Shown piece after piece: positions 1 to 9,081 of a DNA stretch of 64,000 bases (its first letter is position 1; each line of letters opens with the position of its first letter). Source of the stretch: Methylobacterium sp. Leaf99 (lineage in GTDB: Bacteria; Pseudomonadota; Alphaproteobacteria; Rhizobiales; Beijerinckiaceae); NCBI RefSeq assembly GCF_001422375.1, contig NZ_LMMU01000007.1, positions 395,136-459,135 on the forward strand, written 5' to 3'. Position numbers and translations under genes: made by a program. The notes under the pieces are model-generated. The model made no database searches and was not told where the DNA came from. It was given only the letters and a program-made list of their open reading frames with translations.

Positions 1-360
1 GGGCCGCAGGCACCCCGTCGTGCCTGCGGCGAGCGAAGGCGAAGCCGCAGCGAAGGTGAGGGGGCTGCGTCGGAGGAGCCTCTTCCGGATTCGCCCCCTC
101 ACCCTCGGCTGCCGCCTCGACGCGCTCCCCGGCAGGGGGGAGACGCGTCCCTCTCCCCGCAGGCGGGGCGAGGGGATGCGCACGGGGGCCGTGCTTGTTC
201 GACAACCCTCTTCTGCGGCGGCTTCAGACCGCGACCATCAGCTGCGATCGCTCTGCCCTTGCGGGGAGGGATCGAGGGTGGGGGTGGCTCCGCCGGCCTC
301 CGCAAGCTGAGGGTCACCCAACCACCCCCACCGCCAGTTCCTCCCCGCAAGGGGGCTATT

Positions 361-420
361 GGATTCACACATCCGCCCGGTGGCTGATATCGAGAGCCGC
401 AATGAGCCGGCATCAGGCGC
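361..420 (-). repeat. Dispersed repeat, copy 1 (inverted relative to copy at 53922)
   Basis: About 60 bases whose reverse complement matches 53922-53981 at roughly 80% identity by eye, including the shared core GGGCGGATGTGTGAATCC and a shared GATGCCGG block. No coding potential. The two copies lie 53 kb apart in opposite orientation, so this is a dispersed intergenic repeat family. Confidence 0.6.
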
Positions 421-427
421 GACAGGC

Positions 428-530
428 CCCCTCTCCTGGGAGGAGAGGGTTAGGGTGAGGTGTGCGAACTCTCCGAATAAGTCCCACACCTCACCCTGTC
501 CCTCTCCTTCCAGGAGAGGGGACCCGAGCA
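428..530. repeat. Palindromic intergenic repeat (CTCTCC/GGAGAG family), copy 1
   Basis: Two arms, around 445-465 (AGAGGGTTAGGGTGAGGTGTG-like) and 485-505 (CACACCTCACCCTGTCCCTC-like), are near-perfect reverse complements, so the element can fold into a long hairpin. Each arm also contains its own small hairpin of the form CCTCTCCTGGGAGGAGAGG. A related copy is at 47102-47195. Confidence 0.7.
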
Positions 531-592
531 TCCCGCGAGATGTGTGAATGCCGTAGCCCGCAAGGGGGAGGAGGGCCGGTTGGCGACCGCTC

Positions 593-2743
593 TCAGTCCG
601 CTTTCGCCAAGGCCTTTTCCAGATCCCTGCGCCGAGCGACCTTCAGCGTCGCCGTCTCCCTGAGCGTCCGCTCGATGGAGGCGTTGGCGCGCTCGCGGAC
701 GGCGCGCATGGCGGCGACGTCATCGAACGTTTCCGGAAAGCGCCGGGCGAGCCACAGGTAGGCGCTGGCGAGGCGGACCGTGCGCTCCTGATAGACGAGG
801 TCGCCCTGGGGATCGGCGCGCAGGGCCGGCACGGTGGCGCCGAGGGCCCGCGCCTGGACCCAGCGCGCGACCACGTCGACGGCGATGGGGTCGCGCCGGT
901 CGATGGGCGTGACCGCGAAGGCGAATTTTTCGCGGATCGGCAGGGCGACCCCGTCCACCGCCTCGGCGGCCCCCAAAAATTCCTCCAGGGCCGAGGGCTG
1001 GAACGGCGAGCCGTCGTAGAAGGTCGCGCGGGAGAAGTGCGCCATGACCGTGCTCAGGGACTCCGTGCCGAGTTCGGCCGCCGCCGCCTCGATGGCGGCG
1101 AGGTCGGGCCGGACGAAGAACCGGGTGTCGGCGGCGGGCGCCGTCGGCGCGCCCGATAGGGCGTCGCGGATCGGCCCGAGTCCGTCGTCGTCGGTGGCGG
1201 CGACGTAGCCCGCCTCCTGATGGCCGAAGCGGCCGGCGCGGCCGGCGATCTGGCGGATCTCGGCGTTGGTCAGCGCCCGCACGGCGGTGCCGTCCCACTT
1301 GGCGATTGCGGCGAAGATCACCCGCTTGAGGGGGCCGAGATTGAGGCCCATGCCGATGGCGTCGGTGGTGACCAGCACCTCGGCCTCGCCGTCGCGGAAC
1401 CGCCCGGCCTCGGCGCGGCGCACCTCCGGCGACAGGGCGCCGTAGATGGTGGCGACGGAGCGCCCGGCGGCCACCAGGATTTCGCGGTTCTCGTGCACGG
1501 CCCGGCGCGAGAACGCCACGACGGCGTCGCCCGGCTCCACCGCCTCCAGGGGCACGGGCGCGTCGAGGGCGACCAGGGGCGTCTTGCGGGTGAAGGTGAC
1601 GACGTCGAGGGATTCGCCCGCCGCCTCCGCCGCGCGCCGCACGGCCGAGAGGGCGTCCTCGGCGCCGCAGACGATGACGAGGCGGGCCGGGATGCCGAAC
1701 AGGGCGTTGGTCCAGGCCCAGCCCCGGTCGGGGTCGGACAGCATCTGGATCTCGTCGATGACCGCGACGGCGATGGGCCGGCGCAGGTCCGCGGTCTCGA
1801 TGGTGCGGGCCGTGTGGGTCGGGTCGGGCTCGCCCAAAATCTCCTCGCCCGTGACCATGCCGGCACGCAGGCCGAGCGCCGCGAGGTTTTCGTAGTTCTC
1901 CAGGGCCAGCAGCCGCAGGGGCGCGAGGTAGGTGCCGGTGCCGGCCTTCGCCAGGGCTTCGAGGGCGGCGTAGGTCTTGCCGGAATTCGTCGGCCCCATG
2001 TGGAACACGATGCGTCGGCCGAGGCGCCGGGCGGCGGAGAACTTGTCGATGTAGGACCCGAATCCCGCCCGGTCGCGCAGGCGCCGGGTGCCGGAGGCCT
2101 CCTGCGCCACCACCCGCCCCCGAGCGCGGACGCCCTTCAGGGTGTCGAGGATGGCGGCGGCCACGTCCGGCCCGTCGGTGAAGACCCGCGAGCGCAGGGA
2201 GCGGTCGAGGTGGGCGATGTAGGTGACGGCGTCGGCCCCGGTCTCGGCCATGTCGGCGCGGATCTGGTCGCGCAGGCGCAGGATGGTGCGGTTGAGGGCG
2301 CCGCGGGTGCGGCCGGCGACCTGGGTCACCCGCGCCCGCAGGGCGTCGCGGCGCCACGCCGGATCGTTGCCGAGCGTCATCTCGTCGAGGATTTCGGCGG
2401 CGTCCGCATCGATTGCGGTGTCGATGCGCAGGTCGAGGCGGTTGTCGTCCAGCAGCGGGCACAGCACCCGCACGCGCCAGCGCAGGGTTCCGTCCGGATC
2501 GGCCTCCGCCCGCAGGGCCGGGATCGCCTGGGCGAGGACCGGGACGCCGTCGCGCAGAAAGTCGCGGCGGGCGTCGGAGGCCCGCAGGGCGCGGGCCACG
2601 GCGTCGTCCTCGCAGACGCCGCCGAGTTCCGGCAGGCCGAGGCGCTCGCGCAGGGCGTCCCGGTCCACGGCGCCCGCCGCGATGCCGAGCCGGTGCAGGG
2701 CGTCGGCGAGGAAATCCGTGGTCCGGTGAATGCGGCGCGCCAT
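593..2743 (-). CDS. Suv3-like superfamily 2 RNA/DNA helicase
   Basis: A 716-residue helicase of the Suv3/degradosome type, which unwinds RNA or RNA:DNA hybrids using ATP, probably in the cytoplasm. The Walker A motif GPTNSGKT is at residues 250-257, in the wording typical of Suv3 (HMGPTNSGKT) rather than of DEAD-box helicases. A DEIQ Walker B box follows about 80 residues later, and the C-terminal helicase domain has the QIAGRAGRFG motif VI near residue 500. The first 240 residues are not a recognised catalytic domain and are probably accessory. The start ATG gives a sensible N-terminus. The next gene upstream on the same strand ends about 80 bases away, so cotranscription is possible. Substrate and partners cannot be read from the sequence. 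Confidence 0.88.
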   Translation of the reverse strand: MARRIHRTTDFLADALHRLGIAAGAVDRDALRERLGLPELGGVCEDDAVARALRASDARRDFLRDGVPVLAQAIPALRAEADPDGTLRWRVRVLCPLLDDNRLDLRIDTAIDADAAEILDEMTLGNDPAWRRDALRARVTQVAGRTRGALNRTILRLRDQIRADMAETGADAVTYIAHLDRSLRSRVFTDGPDVAAAILDTLKGVRARGRVVAQEASGTRRLRDRAGFGSYIDKFSAARRLGRRIVFHMGPTNSGKTYAALEALAKAGTGTYLAPLRLLALENYENLAALGLRAGMVTGEEILGEPDPTHTARTIETADLRRPIAVAVIDEIQMLSDPDRGWAWTNALFGIPARLVIVCGAEDALSAVRRAAEAAGESLDVVTFTRKTPLVALDAPVPLEAVEPGDAVVAFSRRAVHENREILVAAGRSVATIYGALSPEVRRAEAGRFRDGEAEVLVTTDAIGMGLNLGPLKRVIFAAIAKWDGTAVRALTNAEIRQIAGRAGRFGHQEAGYVAATDDDGLGPIRDALSGAPTAPAADTRFFVRPDLAAIEAAAAELGTESLSTVMAHFSRATFYDGSPFQPSALEEFLGAAEAVDGVALPIREKFAFAVTPIDRRDPIAVDVVARWVQARALGATVPALRADPQGDLVYQERTVRLASAYLWLARRFPETFDDVAAMRAVRERANASIERTLRETATLKVARRRDLEKALAKAD

Positions 2744-2820
2744 GCCCCACCCTCCGGGGGGCGCCCCCGAGAATCAAGCGTCCCGCACGGCTCCACCCAC
2801 CGCTCGGGCCCGGCGGATCG

Positions 2821-4323
2821 TCACAGATGCGGATCGGGCGCGGCCTCGAGGCGGCCGTCGGCGATGGCGGCCAGGAAGATCTCGTAATCGGCCTGGTTGC
2901 GCTCGCCGTAGGCGTCGGCCCAGTCGGCCAGGGCCTCGCGCAGGTCGGCGTGGCGGTCCTTGCCGCAATAGCCCGCGATGGCGGCGGCATCGCCGGTGCG
3001 GGCGTGCGCCCGGGCCAGCAGGGCGCCGTAGGCCCAGGAGAAGTACAGGAGCGGCTGGCCGGTCATGCACGAGACCGGGATCTCGCCCTTCATGTTCTTC
3101 ATCTGCCGCACGTAGAACGGCCGGTCGGCGATGGTGGTCCAGCCGAGCAGGGGGTCGCCCACCGCCTGGAGCAGGCGCTGGCCGTAGATCACCCGCTCGC
3201 CCTCGTGGCTGGCATAGGGCTCGGGCATGCCGGGAAGATACGGCGCGTGGGCCGGGCGCACGGCCTCCTTCACCTGGAGGAAGAGCACGTCCTGATCCGA
3301 GTTGCCGCACAGGAGCGCCACGTAGGCGCGGGTGCCGACGCTGCCGACGCCGACGACGCGGTGGGCGACGTCGACCACGTGGTAGCGGCTCAGCATGAAC
3401 CGGCGCTCGCGCGGCAGGGTGTCGGCGTAGTGTTCGAGGCCGGAGATCACGGCGTCGCGGGTGGCGTCGTCGACGCGGGTGAGGATCGGCGGGTCCTCGC
3501 GAAAACGCCAGCCGCCGTCGACCCGGCGCTCGCCGACCCGCGCCAGCAGGGTCTGGTTGGTGCGCTTGCGCGCCTTCTCGACAGCCTTTCGCACCACGCC
3601 TTGCGATTCCGCGTCGATGCGGAACCCCGTGAAATCGAGGTTGTCGGCCCGGGCCGATTGCTGCCAGACGTCGAGGGGCCCCTGGGGCGCCAGATCCGTC
3701 ATGGTGTGCTGGTAGCCGCCCACGGCCGCGATCACCGCCGCGCGGCGCTCGGGCGCCGGGACGTTGTCGCCCCGCGCCGCCACCTCGATGCTGGCGACGA
3801 GGCGCTTCAGGTCCCACTCCCACGGGCCGATGGTGACCTCGTCGAAGTCGTTGAGGTCGAGGACCACGTCGCGCTGGGGCGTGCCGAACAGGCCGAAATT
3901 CGAGATGTGGGCGTCGCCGTTCATCGCCACCAGGATGCCGCTGCGGGGCGATTGCGCCAGGTCCCAGGCCATGACGTGGGCGGCCCCGCGCAGGAAGGCG
4001 AAGGGCGAACTCGCCATGCGGGCCACCCGCAGGGGGACGAGGTGGGCCTGGCGCCCGTCATGGGCGCCCTCGACGAGGCTCACGGGATCGGGCCGGTCCG
4101 GCGGCAGGAACAGGGGGGCGTGGCTCTCGTGCGGCACGGTCTCGCGCAGGACCTTGCCGGCGGCGCGGCGCTTCTCCCACGGCTCGCCGGCGCCGCGCAG
4201 GTCGATCCGGGGGTAGTCGGCCAGGGGTTCGAGGACCACGGCCTCGGCATCCCCGACGGTCTCCACCGCGTCGGGCTCGGAATGCGGGCCATCGTGCCCG
4301 GCAAAGTCGTTCGACCGTTCCAT
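2821..4323 (-). CDS. DUF2252 family protein (kinase-fold-like)
   Basis: A 500-residue DUF2252 protein. The family is widespread in alphaproteobacteria and actinobacteria, has no firmly assigned function, and is thought to resemble protein or aminoglycoside kinases. Family-like segments visible are MNGDAHISNFGLFGTPQRD (a catalytic-loop-like HxxNFG) and VLDLNDFDEVTIGPWEWDLKR (a DFD metal-binding-like motif followed by WDLKRL). The frame is open further upstream, but the ATG at 4323 is preferred because the extra residues are basic low-complexity sequence. The helicase gene lies just downstream on the same strand. Confidence 0.85.
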   Translation of the reverse strand: MERSNDFAGHDGPHSEPDAVETVGDAEAVVLEPLADYPRIDLRGAGEPWEKRRAAGKVLRETVPHESHAPLFLPPDRPDPVSLVEGAHDGRQAHLVPLRVARMASSPFAFLRGAAHVMAWDLAQSPRSGILVAMNGDAHISNFGLFGTPQRDVVLDLNDFDEVTIGPWEWDLKRLVASIEVAARGDNVPAPERRAAVIAAVGGYQHTMTDLAPQGPLDVWQQSARADNLDFTGFRIDAESQGVVRKAVEKARKRTNQTLLARVGERRVDGGWRFREDPPILTRVDDATRDAVISGLEHYADTLPRERRFMLSRYHVVDVAHRVVGVGSVGTRAYVALLCGNSDQDVLFLQVKEAVRPAHAPYLPGMPEPYASHEGERVIYGQRLLQAVGDPLLGWTTIADRPFYVRQMKNMKGEIPVSCMTGQPLLYFSWAYGALLARAHARTGDAAAIAGYCGKDRHADLREALADWADAYGERNQADYEIFLAAIADGRLEAAPDPHL

Positions 4324-4451
4324 GTCCAGACCCGTGCCCCTCACCCTGCGCCGACGACAACCGGAGCCATGCCACATCGTTGCCGTCCGGGGGATTAAAG
4401 CCGGCCCCGCGGACGTGGCCCCGGCCGTCCGCGATGTCGCATCCGCGCCGA

Positions 4452-4910
4452 TCAGGCCGGCGGCCGGGGCGAGTCCGCCGCCGCGTCGAGCCAGGCCCGC
4501 CGCGTCGCGATAAGCTGCTTCAGCCGGGCCGCCCGGCGCTCGCGCCTGTCGCAGCCGGACGGCTCGGGACAGAAGAGGTCGCCGGCCTCGCCGCTGCCCG
4601 CGATCAGGCCGAGGATGGCCACCACGAGGCCCATGAGGGTGAGGATCGCCAGGGCGACGAACGGCCAGGCGAGGCCGAGGCCGACGAGGACGGCGAGGCC
4701 GAGCTTCAGGCCGAGGGACGCCGCGAGCTTGAGCTTGACCAGGGCCGCGAAGGTCGCGCCGGCACCGCCGAGGCCGCGCAGGGCCCGCAGCACCCGCACG
4801 CGCAGGCGCCGCCGCGCGGCCAGGGCTTCCAGCCGGCGGAGCTCGCGCGTCACGCGCCGGATTGTGAAATCCGTCGCCACCTCAGCCCCATCCGCGCCCC
4901 GTGCCGCCAA
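4452..4910 (-). CDS. Small hypothetical membrane protein
   Basis: Up to 152 residues, family not recognised. A basic, Arg-rich N-terminal segment is followed by a hydrophobic block at about residues 58-108 with two or three likely transmembrane helices (LGLAVLVGLGLAWPFVALAIL region). The charged C-terminal tail holds a Cys pair in a CPEPSGC context and a basic RRERRAARLKQL stretch. The longest form starts with TTG; a GTG at 4880 would give 142 residues, and neither has a strong ribosome site. The gene lies about 95 bases downstream of the ABC transporter on the same strand, so it may belong to that operon, but nothing in the protein ties it to iron. Confidence 0.55.
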   Translation of the reverse strand: MAARGADGAEVATDFTIRRVTRELRRLEALAARRRLRVRVLRALRGLGGAGATFAALVKLKLAASLGLKLGLAVLVGLGLAWPFVALAILTLMGLVVAILGLIAGSGEAGDLFCPEPSGCDRRERRAARLKQLIATRRAWLDAAADSPRPPA

Positions 4911-5005
4911 GCCCGCCTGCTCCCCCTCGGTCGGACACGGCCAGCCGCGACCCGACCCCGGAAGAGGCGCTGATTCGCGCCGCGAAAACCATCCCCCGAC
5001 CGGGC

Positions 5006-6730
5006 TCAGCGCCGCCCGGACGCGAACTGCGCCGCGTAGAGGCGGCCATAGGCGCCTCCGGATTCGAGGAGGGCCTCGTGCGGGCCCTGCTCGACGATGC
5101 CGGTCTCCCCCACCACCACGATGCGGTCGGCCTGCTGGATGGTGGCGAGGCGGTGCGCGATGACGAGGGTCGTGCGGCCATGCGCGAGGTCCGCGAGGGC
5201 GTGCTGGATCTCGCGCTCGGTCTCGGTGTCAAGGGCGGAGGTGGCCTCGTCGAGGATGAGGATCGGCGGGTTCTTGAGGAACACCCGCGCGATGGCGAGG
5301 CGCTGCTTCTGGCCGCCCGACAGCTTCACGCCGCGCTCGCCGACGACGGTGTCGAGGCCGTCGGGCAGGGAGGCCAGCAGGGCGTCGAGGCGCGCCCGCC
5401 CGGCGGCCGCCCGGATGTCCCCGTCGTCGGCGTCGAGGCGGCCGTAGGCGATGTTCTCCCGGATCGTGCCGGCGAACAGGAACACGTCCTGCTGGACGAT
5501 GCCGATCTGGCGGCGCAGGGAGGCCAGGGTGAGGTCGCGGATGTCGGTGCCGTCGATGGTGATCCGGCCGGTCTCGACCTCGTAGAAGCGCGGGATCAGG
5601 GAGCACAGGGTCGTCTTGCCGGCGCCCGAGGGCCCGACGAACGCCACGGTCTCGCCGGCCCGGATGGCGAGGTCGAGGCCGGACAGGACCGGCCGGCCCG
5701 CGGCGTAGCCGAAGCCGACGTTCTCGAACCGGATGTCGCCGCGCAGGGGCCCCGCCGCCACGGCGCCGGGGCGGTCGACGATGTCCGGCACCGTCGCCAG
5801 GAGCTCGGCGTAGCGCCGGAAGCCGGCGATGCCCTTCGGGTAGGTCTCGACCACGGCGCCGATCTTTTCCAGCGGCCGGTAGAACACGCCGACCAGCAGG
5901 AGGAAGCCGACGAAGCCGCCGGGGCTGAGCTCGCCCCGCACCACGTAGGCGGCGCCGCCGAGCAGCACCACGATCTGGACGAGGCGCATGCCGAGGTAGT
6001 TGATCGACAGGCTCGCGGCCATGATCCGGTAGGCTTCGAGCTTGGTGGTGCGATAGAGGGCGTTGTCGCCGGCGAAGAGGCGCCGCTCGTGGGGCTCGTT
6101 GGCGAAGGCCTGGACCACCCGCATCCCCCCGACATTCTCCTCGATGCGGGCGTTGAAGGCGCCGACCCGGCCGTACTGCGCCTGCCAGTTCCGGGTCATG
6201 CGGCCGCCGTAGCGCAGGGTCACGAAGGCGATGACCGGCAGGATCGCCGCCGTCATCAGGGCCAGGGGCGCATGGACGTACAGCATCAGCCCGAAGGCCC
6301 CGAACAGGGTCATCACGGCGATGAACAGGTCTTCCGGCCCGTGATGGGCGACCTCGCCGATCTCCTCGAGGTCCTTGGTCACGCGGGCGACGAGGTGGCC
6401 GGTCTTCTGGTTGTCGTAGAACCGGAACGACAGGGTCTGCAGGTGATCGAAGGCCCGCGCCCGCATCTCGGTCTCGATGTTGATGCCGAGGACGTGGCCC
6501 CAGTAGGTGACCACCACCATCAGGCCGGCATTGGCGACGTAGACGAGGCCGAGGCCGAGGGCCGCAAGGAGGATGAGCTGCCAGTCCTGGCGCGGCAGCA
6601 GCACGTCGACGAAGACCTTCACCGCCATGGGGAAGCCGAGTTCGAGCAGGCCCGACAGGACGGCACAGCCAAAATCGACGAGGAACAGGGTCCGGTGCGG
6701 CCTGTAATAGGCGAGGAAGGCTTTCAGCAT
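5006..6730 (-). CDS. ABC transporter half-molecule (fused permease and ATPase), exporter type
   Basis: A 574-residue half-transporter that would homodimerise in the inner membrane. Residues 1-320 form a six-helix ABC exporter domain. The C-terminal ATPase has Walker A GPSGAGKTT, a Q-loop (IGIVQQDVFLFAGTIREN), the signature LSGGQKQR, Walker B ILILDEATSALD and the switch His in VIAHRL. The ATG at 6730 starts a typical N-terminus (MLKAFLAYYRPHR). It begins 11 bases after the fhuF-like stop codon, so MFS transporter, FhuF-like protein and this gene form one operon. The context suggests siderophore traffic, either import of intact ferric siderophore or export of the used ligand. The sequence alone supports only a generic lipid, drug or siderophore exporter fold. 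Confidence 0.87.
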   Translation of the reverse strand: MLKAFLAYYRPHRTLFLVDFGCAVLSGLLELGFPMAVKVFVDVLLPRQDWQLILLAALGLGLVYVANAGLMVVVTYWGHVLGINIETEMRARAFDHLQTLSFRFYDNQKTGHLVARVTKDLEEIGEVAHHGPEDLFIAVMTLFGAFGLMLYVHAPLALMTAAILPVIAFVTLRYGGRMTRNWQAQYGRVGAFNARIEENVGGMRVVQAFANEPHERRLFAGDNALYRTTKLEAYRIMAASLSINYLGMRLVQIVVLLGGAAYVVRGELSPGGFVGFLLLVGVFYRPLEKIGAVVETYPKGIAGFRRYAELLATVPDIVDRPGAVAAGPLRGDIRFENVGFGYAAGRPVLSGLDLAIRAGETVAFVGPSGAGKTTLCSLIPRFYEVETGRITIDGTDIRDLTLASLRRQIGIVQQDVFLFAGTIRENIAYGRLDADDGDIRAAAGRARLDALLASLPDGLDTVVGERGVKLSGGQKQRLAIARVFLKNPPILILDEATSALDTETEREIQHALADLAHGRTTLVIAHRLATIQQADRIVVVGETGIVEQGPHEALLESGGAYGRLYAAQFASGRR

Positions 6731-6741
6731 CGGGGACCGGT

Positions 6742-7470
6742 TCACGCGTCGGCGACGGGTTCGAGGGGACAGAGCGCCCCGCAGGAGGGGACGCCCGGCA
6801 GGCGATGGCGCAGGCAGCACGCGCGCCGCCGCCGGCAGCCCCCGGCGCCGGGGCACAGGGCCTGCGCCAGGGGGGTCCTAGCGCAGGCGGCGCCCCCGCA
6901 CCATCCGAGGCAGTTTGCCACCTCGGCGCCGGCGGGGGCGTCGCCGCCGCCGAGTTCGCCAGCGACGTAACCGAGGATCACGGCGGCGTTGCCCCACAGG
7001 ACTCGGGGCGCGACGCCGCTCCTTGCGTGGCACAGCTCCACGAAGGGGCGCAGGTGGCCCTCGACCAGACCCGCGAGGCCGGGCGCCACGCGGGCCGACG
7101 GGTCGCCGTCGCCCGCCACGACGAGCCGGGCGGGCCGGCCGGCCCCGTCGAGTTCGAGGCCCGTCGCCGAAAAGGCGAGCGGGAGCGGCCGGCCGAGGCG
7201 CACCAGGGCGGTCAGGGCCGGCGTCGCCAGGGCCGCGAGGTAGAACTGGCTCCAGTACGACACCAGGATGCGCCGGTCCGCCGCCTCGGATCGGGCCCCG
7301 AGCCCCGCCGCGAAGGCCGAGAGGGTGGCGTCGAACACCGCCGGGTCGCGGAGCGCGCTGAGCGGCCGGGCGTGCGGGCCGGCGGGCCCGGCCGCGACGC
7401 CGTCGCGGTAGGCCCGGAGCGAGTCGGGCACGCGGGCGGCGACCGCGGCGATGAGCGTGCCGCCGGTCAC
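6742..7470 (-). CDS. fhuF: FhuF-like siderophore-iron reductase
   Basis: A 242-residue FhuF-family protein. The family carries a C-terminal [2Fe-2S] cluster and reduces ferric siderophores in the cytoplasm to release iron. The C-terminus has the expected Cys-Cys, ten residues, Cys arrangement (RACCLRHRLPGVPSCGALCPL region). The last pair is spaced CxxxC instead of the usual CxxC, a small departure. The middle segment VLWGNAAVILGYV is also typical. The GTG start at 7470 overlaps the stop of the upstream MFS gene in a GTGA junction, which fixes the start and indicates translational coupling. Placement between an MFS transporter and an ABC transporter supports an iron-siderophore role. Confidence 0.8.
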   Translation of the reverse strand: MTGGTLIAAVAARVPDSLRAYRDGVAAGPAGPHARPLSALRDPAVFDATLSAFAAGLGARSEAADRRILVSYWSQFYLAALATPALTALVRLGRPLPLAFSATGLELDGAGRPARLVVAGDGDPSARVAPGLAGLVEGHLRPFVELCHARSGVAPRVLWGNAAVILGYVAGELGGGDAPAGAEVANCLGWCGGAACARTPLAQALCPGAGGCRRRRACCLRHRLPGVPSCGALCPLEPVADA

Positions 7471-8741
7471 GGCGCCGGCGCCGCGGCGACCGGCCGCGTC
7501 CGCGCCACCATGGCGGCGAGGGCGACGACGGCGGCGGCGTAGACCGGCAGCGCCGCCGCGAAGTAGCCCGGCCACCCGAGCCAGCCGGCGAGCGCCGGGG
7601 ACGCCACGCGCAGCGGCATCGCCGCGAAGAAGGCCGCCCCGAACAGCAGGGCGTAGTCCGTGGCCGGCCGGGGGCCCTGGGCCCAGCGGTAGATCATGTT
7701 GAACACCGGCACCCCGAGGAGGCCGCCGCAGACGAAGTTCAGGACCGTCGCCGCCACGGCGAGCCCCACCGCCCCGGCGGCGCAGGCGGCGGCCATCAGG
7801 CCACCGGAGGCGAGGACGCCGAGCCCGCCGACGGTGATGAGGCCGACGGTGCCGAAGCGCGCGGCCAGCCCGCCCGCCACCAGGGCCATGCAGAGGTTGA
7901 CGCCGGGCAGGACCGTGCCGGTCAGGAAGCCGACCTGCGGCAGCGGGACCCCGAGGTCGAGGAGCGCCAGGGTGTTGGGCCCCGAGATGAGGTAGGCGGC
8001 GGCGAAGTAGGCCCCGAGGACGAGGATGCGCGACACCAGGGCGCGCAGGCGTGCGAGCGACCCCGACCACCGCTCCGGCGCGCCCCCGGCCCCGTGCAGG
8101 CGCCATTCCGGATAGGCGAGGATCGGCACCAGGGCCGCCGCGTTCAGGGCGGCGCAGGCCAGGATGGCCGCGTGCCAGCCGATCCTGTCGTAGGACCCGA
8201 CGAGGATGCCCACGCCGAGGATGCCCCCGAGGGAGGCGCCGCAGAGCTTCGCCGAGGCGACATAGGCCCGCCGCTCCGCCGGCACGGTCTCCACCACCAG
8301 GGCCTCCAGGGCGATGTCCATGGTGGCGCTGCCGGCGCAGGCCACGATGGCCAGGGCCAGGAGGGCCGGGAGCGGCCAGTGCTCGCCGAGACTGAGCACG
8401 AGCAGCAGGGCGACCGTCGTCGCCTGCGCGGCGGCGATCCAGCCGACGCGGTGCGCGAGGAACGGCAGCCGGACCCGGTCGAGGGCGGCGGCCCACAGGA
8501 AGGTGAGGCCCACCGGCAGGTTGATGAGCTGCAGCAGGCCGATTTCGGCGAGCTCCAGGCCGCGCGCCCGCAGGATCAGGGGCGCCCCGCCCGACAGGAA
8601 GCCGAGGGTCGCCCCGAACGACACGTACAGGCAGAAGAACGGCGCGAGGGGCCGCAGGGCCGCGAGGCCCGCCCCGATCCGGTCCGCGAAGGCCAAGGCG
8701 CCCATCACCATTCCCGCCCGCCGGGGCATCCCCGCGCGCAT
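7467..8741 (-). CDS. MFS transporter, RhtX/FptX-like (putative siderophore importer)
   Basis: About 424 residues with roughly twelve hydrophobic helices. Residues around 50-80 (LELAEIGLLQLINLPVGLTFLWAAALDR) resemble the AmpG/RhtX/FptX branch of the major facilitator superfamily, members of which import ferric siderophores or muropeptides across the inner membrane. Being first in a coupled operon with fhuF favours siderophore import. The start is uncertain because Met codons also occur at residues 5, 11 and 13. A palindromic Irr/ICE-like site lies 49 bases upstream of the first start, consistent with iron control. No TonB receptor gene is in the window. Confidence 0.78.
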   Translation of the reverse strand: MRAGMPRRAGMVMGALAFADRIGAGLAALRPLAPFFCLYVSFGATLGFLSGGAPLILRARGLELAEIGLLQLINLPVGLTFLWAAALDRVRLPFLAHRVGWIAAAQATTVALLLVLSLGEHWPLPALLALAIVACAGSATMDIALEALVVETVPAERRAYVASAKLCGASLGGILGVGILVGSYDRIGWHAAILACAALNAAALVPILAYPEWRLHGAGGAPERWSGSLARLRALVSRILVLGAYFAAAYLISGPNTLALLDLGVPLPQVGFLTGTVLPGVNLCMALVAGGLAARFGTVGLITVGGLGVLASGGLMAAACAAGAVGLAVAATVLNFVCGGLLGVPVFNMIYRWAQGPRPATDYALLFGAAFFAAMPLRVASPALAGWLGWPGYFAAALPVYAAAVVALAAMVARTRPVAAAPAP

Positions 8742-8789
8742 CGGCCGACCGCCGGCCGGATCGTCGATGGCAGGGGGTCCGGGCGGTTG

Positions 8790-8806
8790 TTTGGAATCAC
8801 ACTAAA
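8790..8806 (-). promoter_or_regulatory. Candidate iron control element (Irr/ICE box)
   Basis: On the minus strand the 17 bases read TTTAGTGTGATTCCAAA. They match the rhizobial ICE consensus recalled here (TTTAGAA, three bases, TTCTAAA) at 11 of 14 defined positions. The site lies 49 bases upstream of the MFS start, at the head of the putative siderophore operon. It is one of the few AT-rich stretches in the region. The call is inference from consensus and position. Confidence 0.45.
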
Positions 8807-8890
8807 TCATTGGCGGGCTTCGGTTTTCATGCCTAGACGACCGGGGCCCCAGGTTCAAGGCGGGCGATCCCGCGACGTTCCGTCGATGGC

Positions 8891-8929
8891 CCGTCCCCAT
8901 GCTCCGTCCCCATGCCCCGTCCCCATGCC
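8891..8929 (+). repeat. Tandem repeat, 13-base unit, three copies
   Basis: The unit CCGTCCCCATGCC occurs three times head to tail with one substitution (T for C in the last base of the first unit). It is noncoding and sits between two divergent genes; copy number could vary between strains. Confidence 0.8.
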
Positions 8930-9081
8930 CCGGCGTCATGGACGACCGGTGGGTGACGATGGCGCGCGCCCCGCGGACGGGAACCCTCGTCACGGCGGCG
9001 GGATTCTCACAGGTCCGGGCATGAAGCGCTCACGCCCCCCCGCGGCCGACGAGCCCCGGCCGACCCCTTCAGGATTTCAGA

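Larger units (their letters stand above)
1..592. other. Gene-free, repeat-rich stretch at the left edge
   Basis: No reading frame here looks like a real protein; the open frames are shadows of GC-rich DNA. The stretch is a patchwork of short inverted repeats made of CCCCTC/GAGGGG-type arms, plus two better-defined elements listed separately (361-420 and 428-530). It ends just past the stop codon of the helicase gene on the minus strand, so parts may act as transcript ends for that gene. Confidence 0.6.
8742..9081. other. Divergent intergenic region between the iron operon and the SDR gene
   Basis: This 340-base gap separates the minus-strand MFS gene from the plus-strand SDR gene. It contains the ICE-like palindrome at 8790-8806 and a 13-base tandem repeat at 8891-8929. 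The stretch next to the SDR start ends in CAGGATTTCAGA before the ATG, a weak ribosome site. No small gene is supported. Confidence 0.5.
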
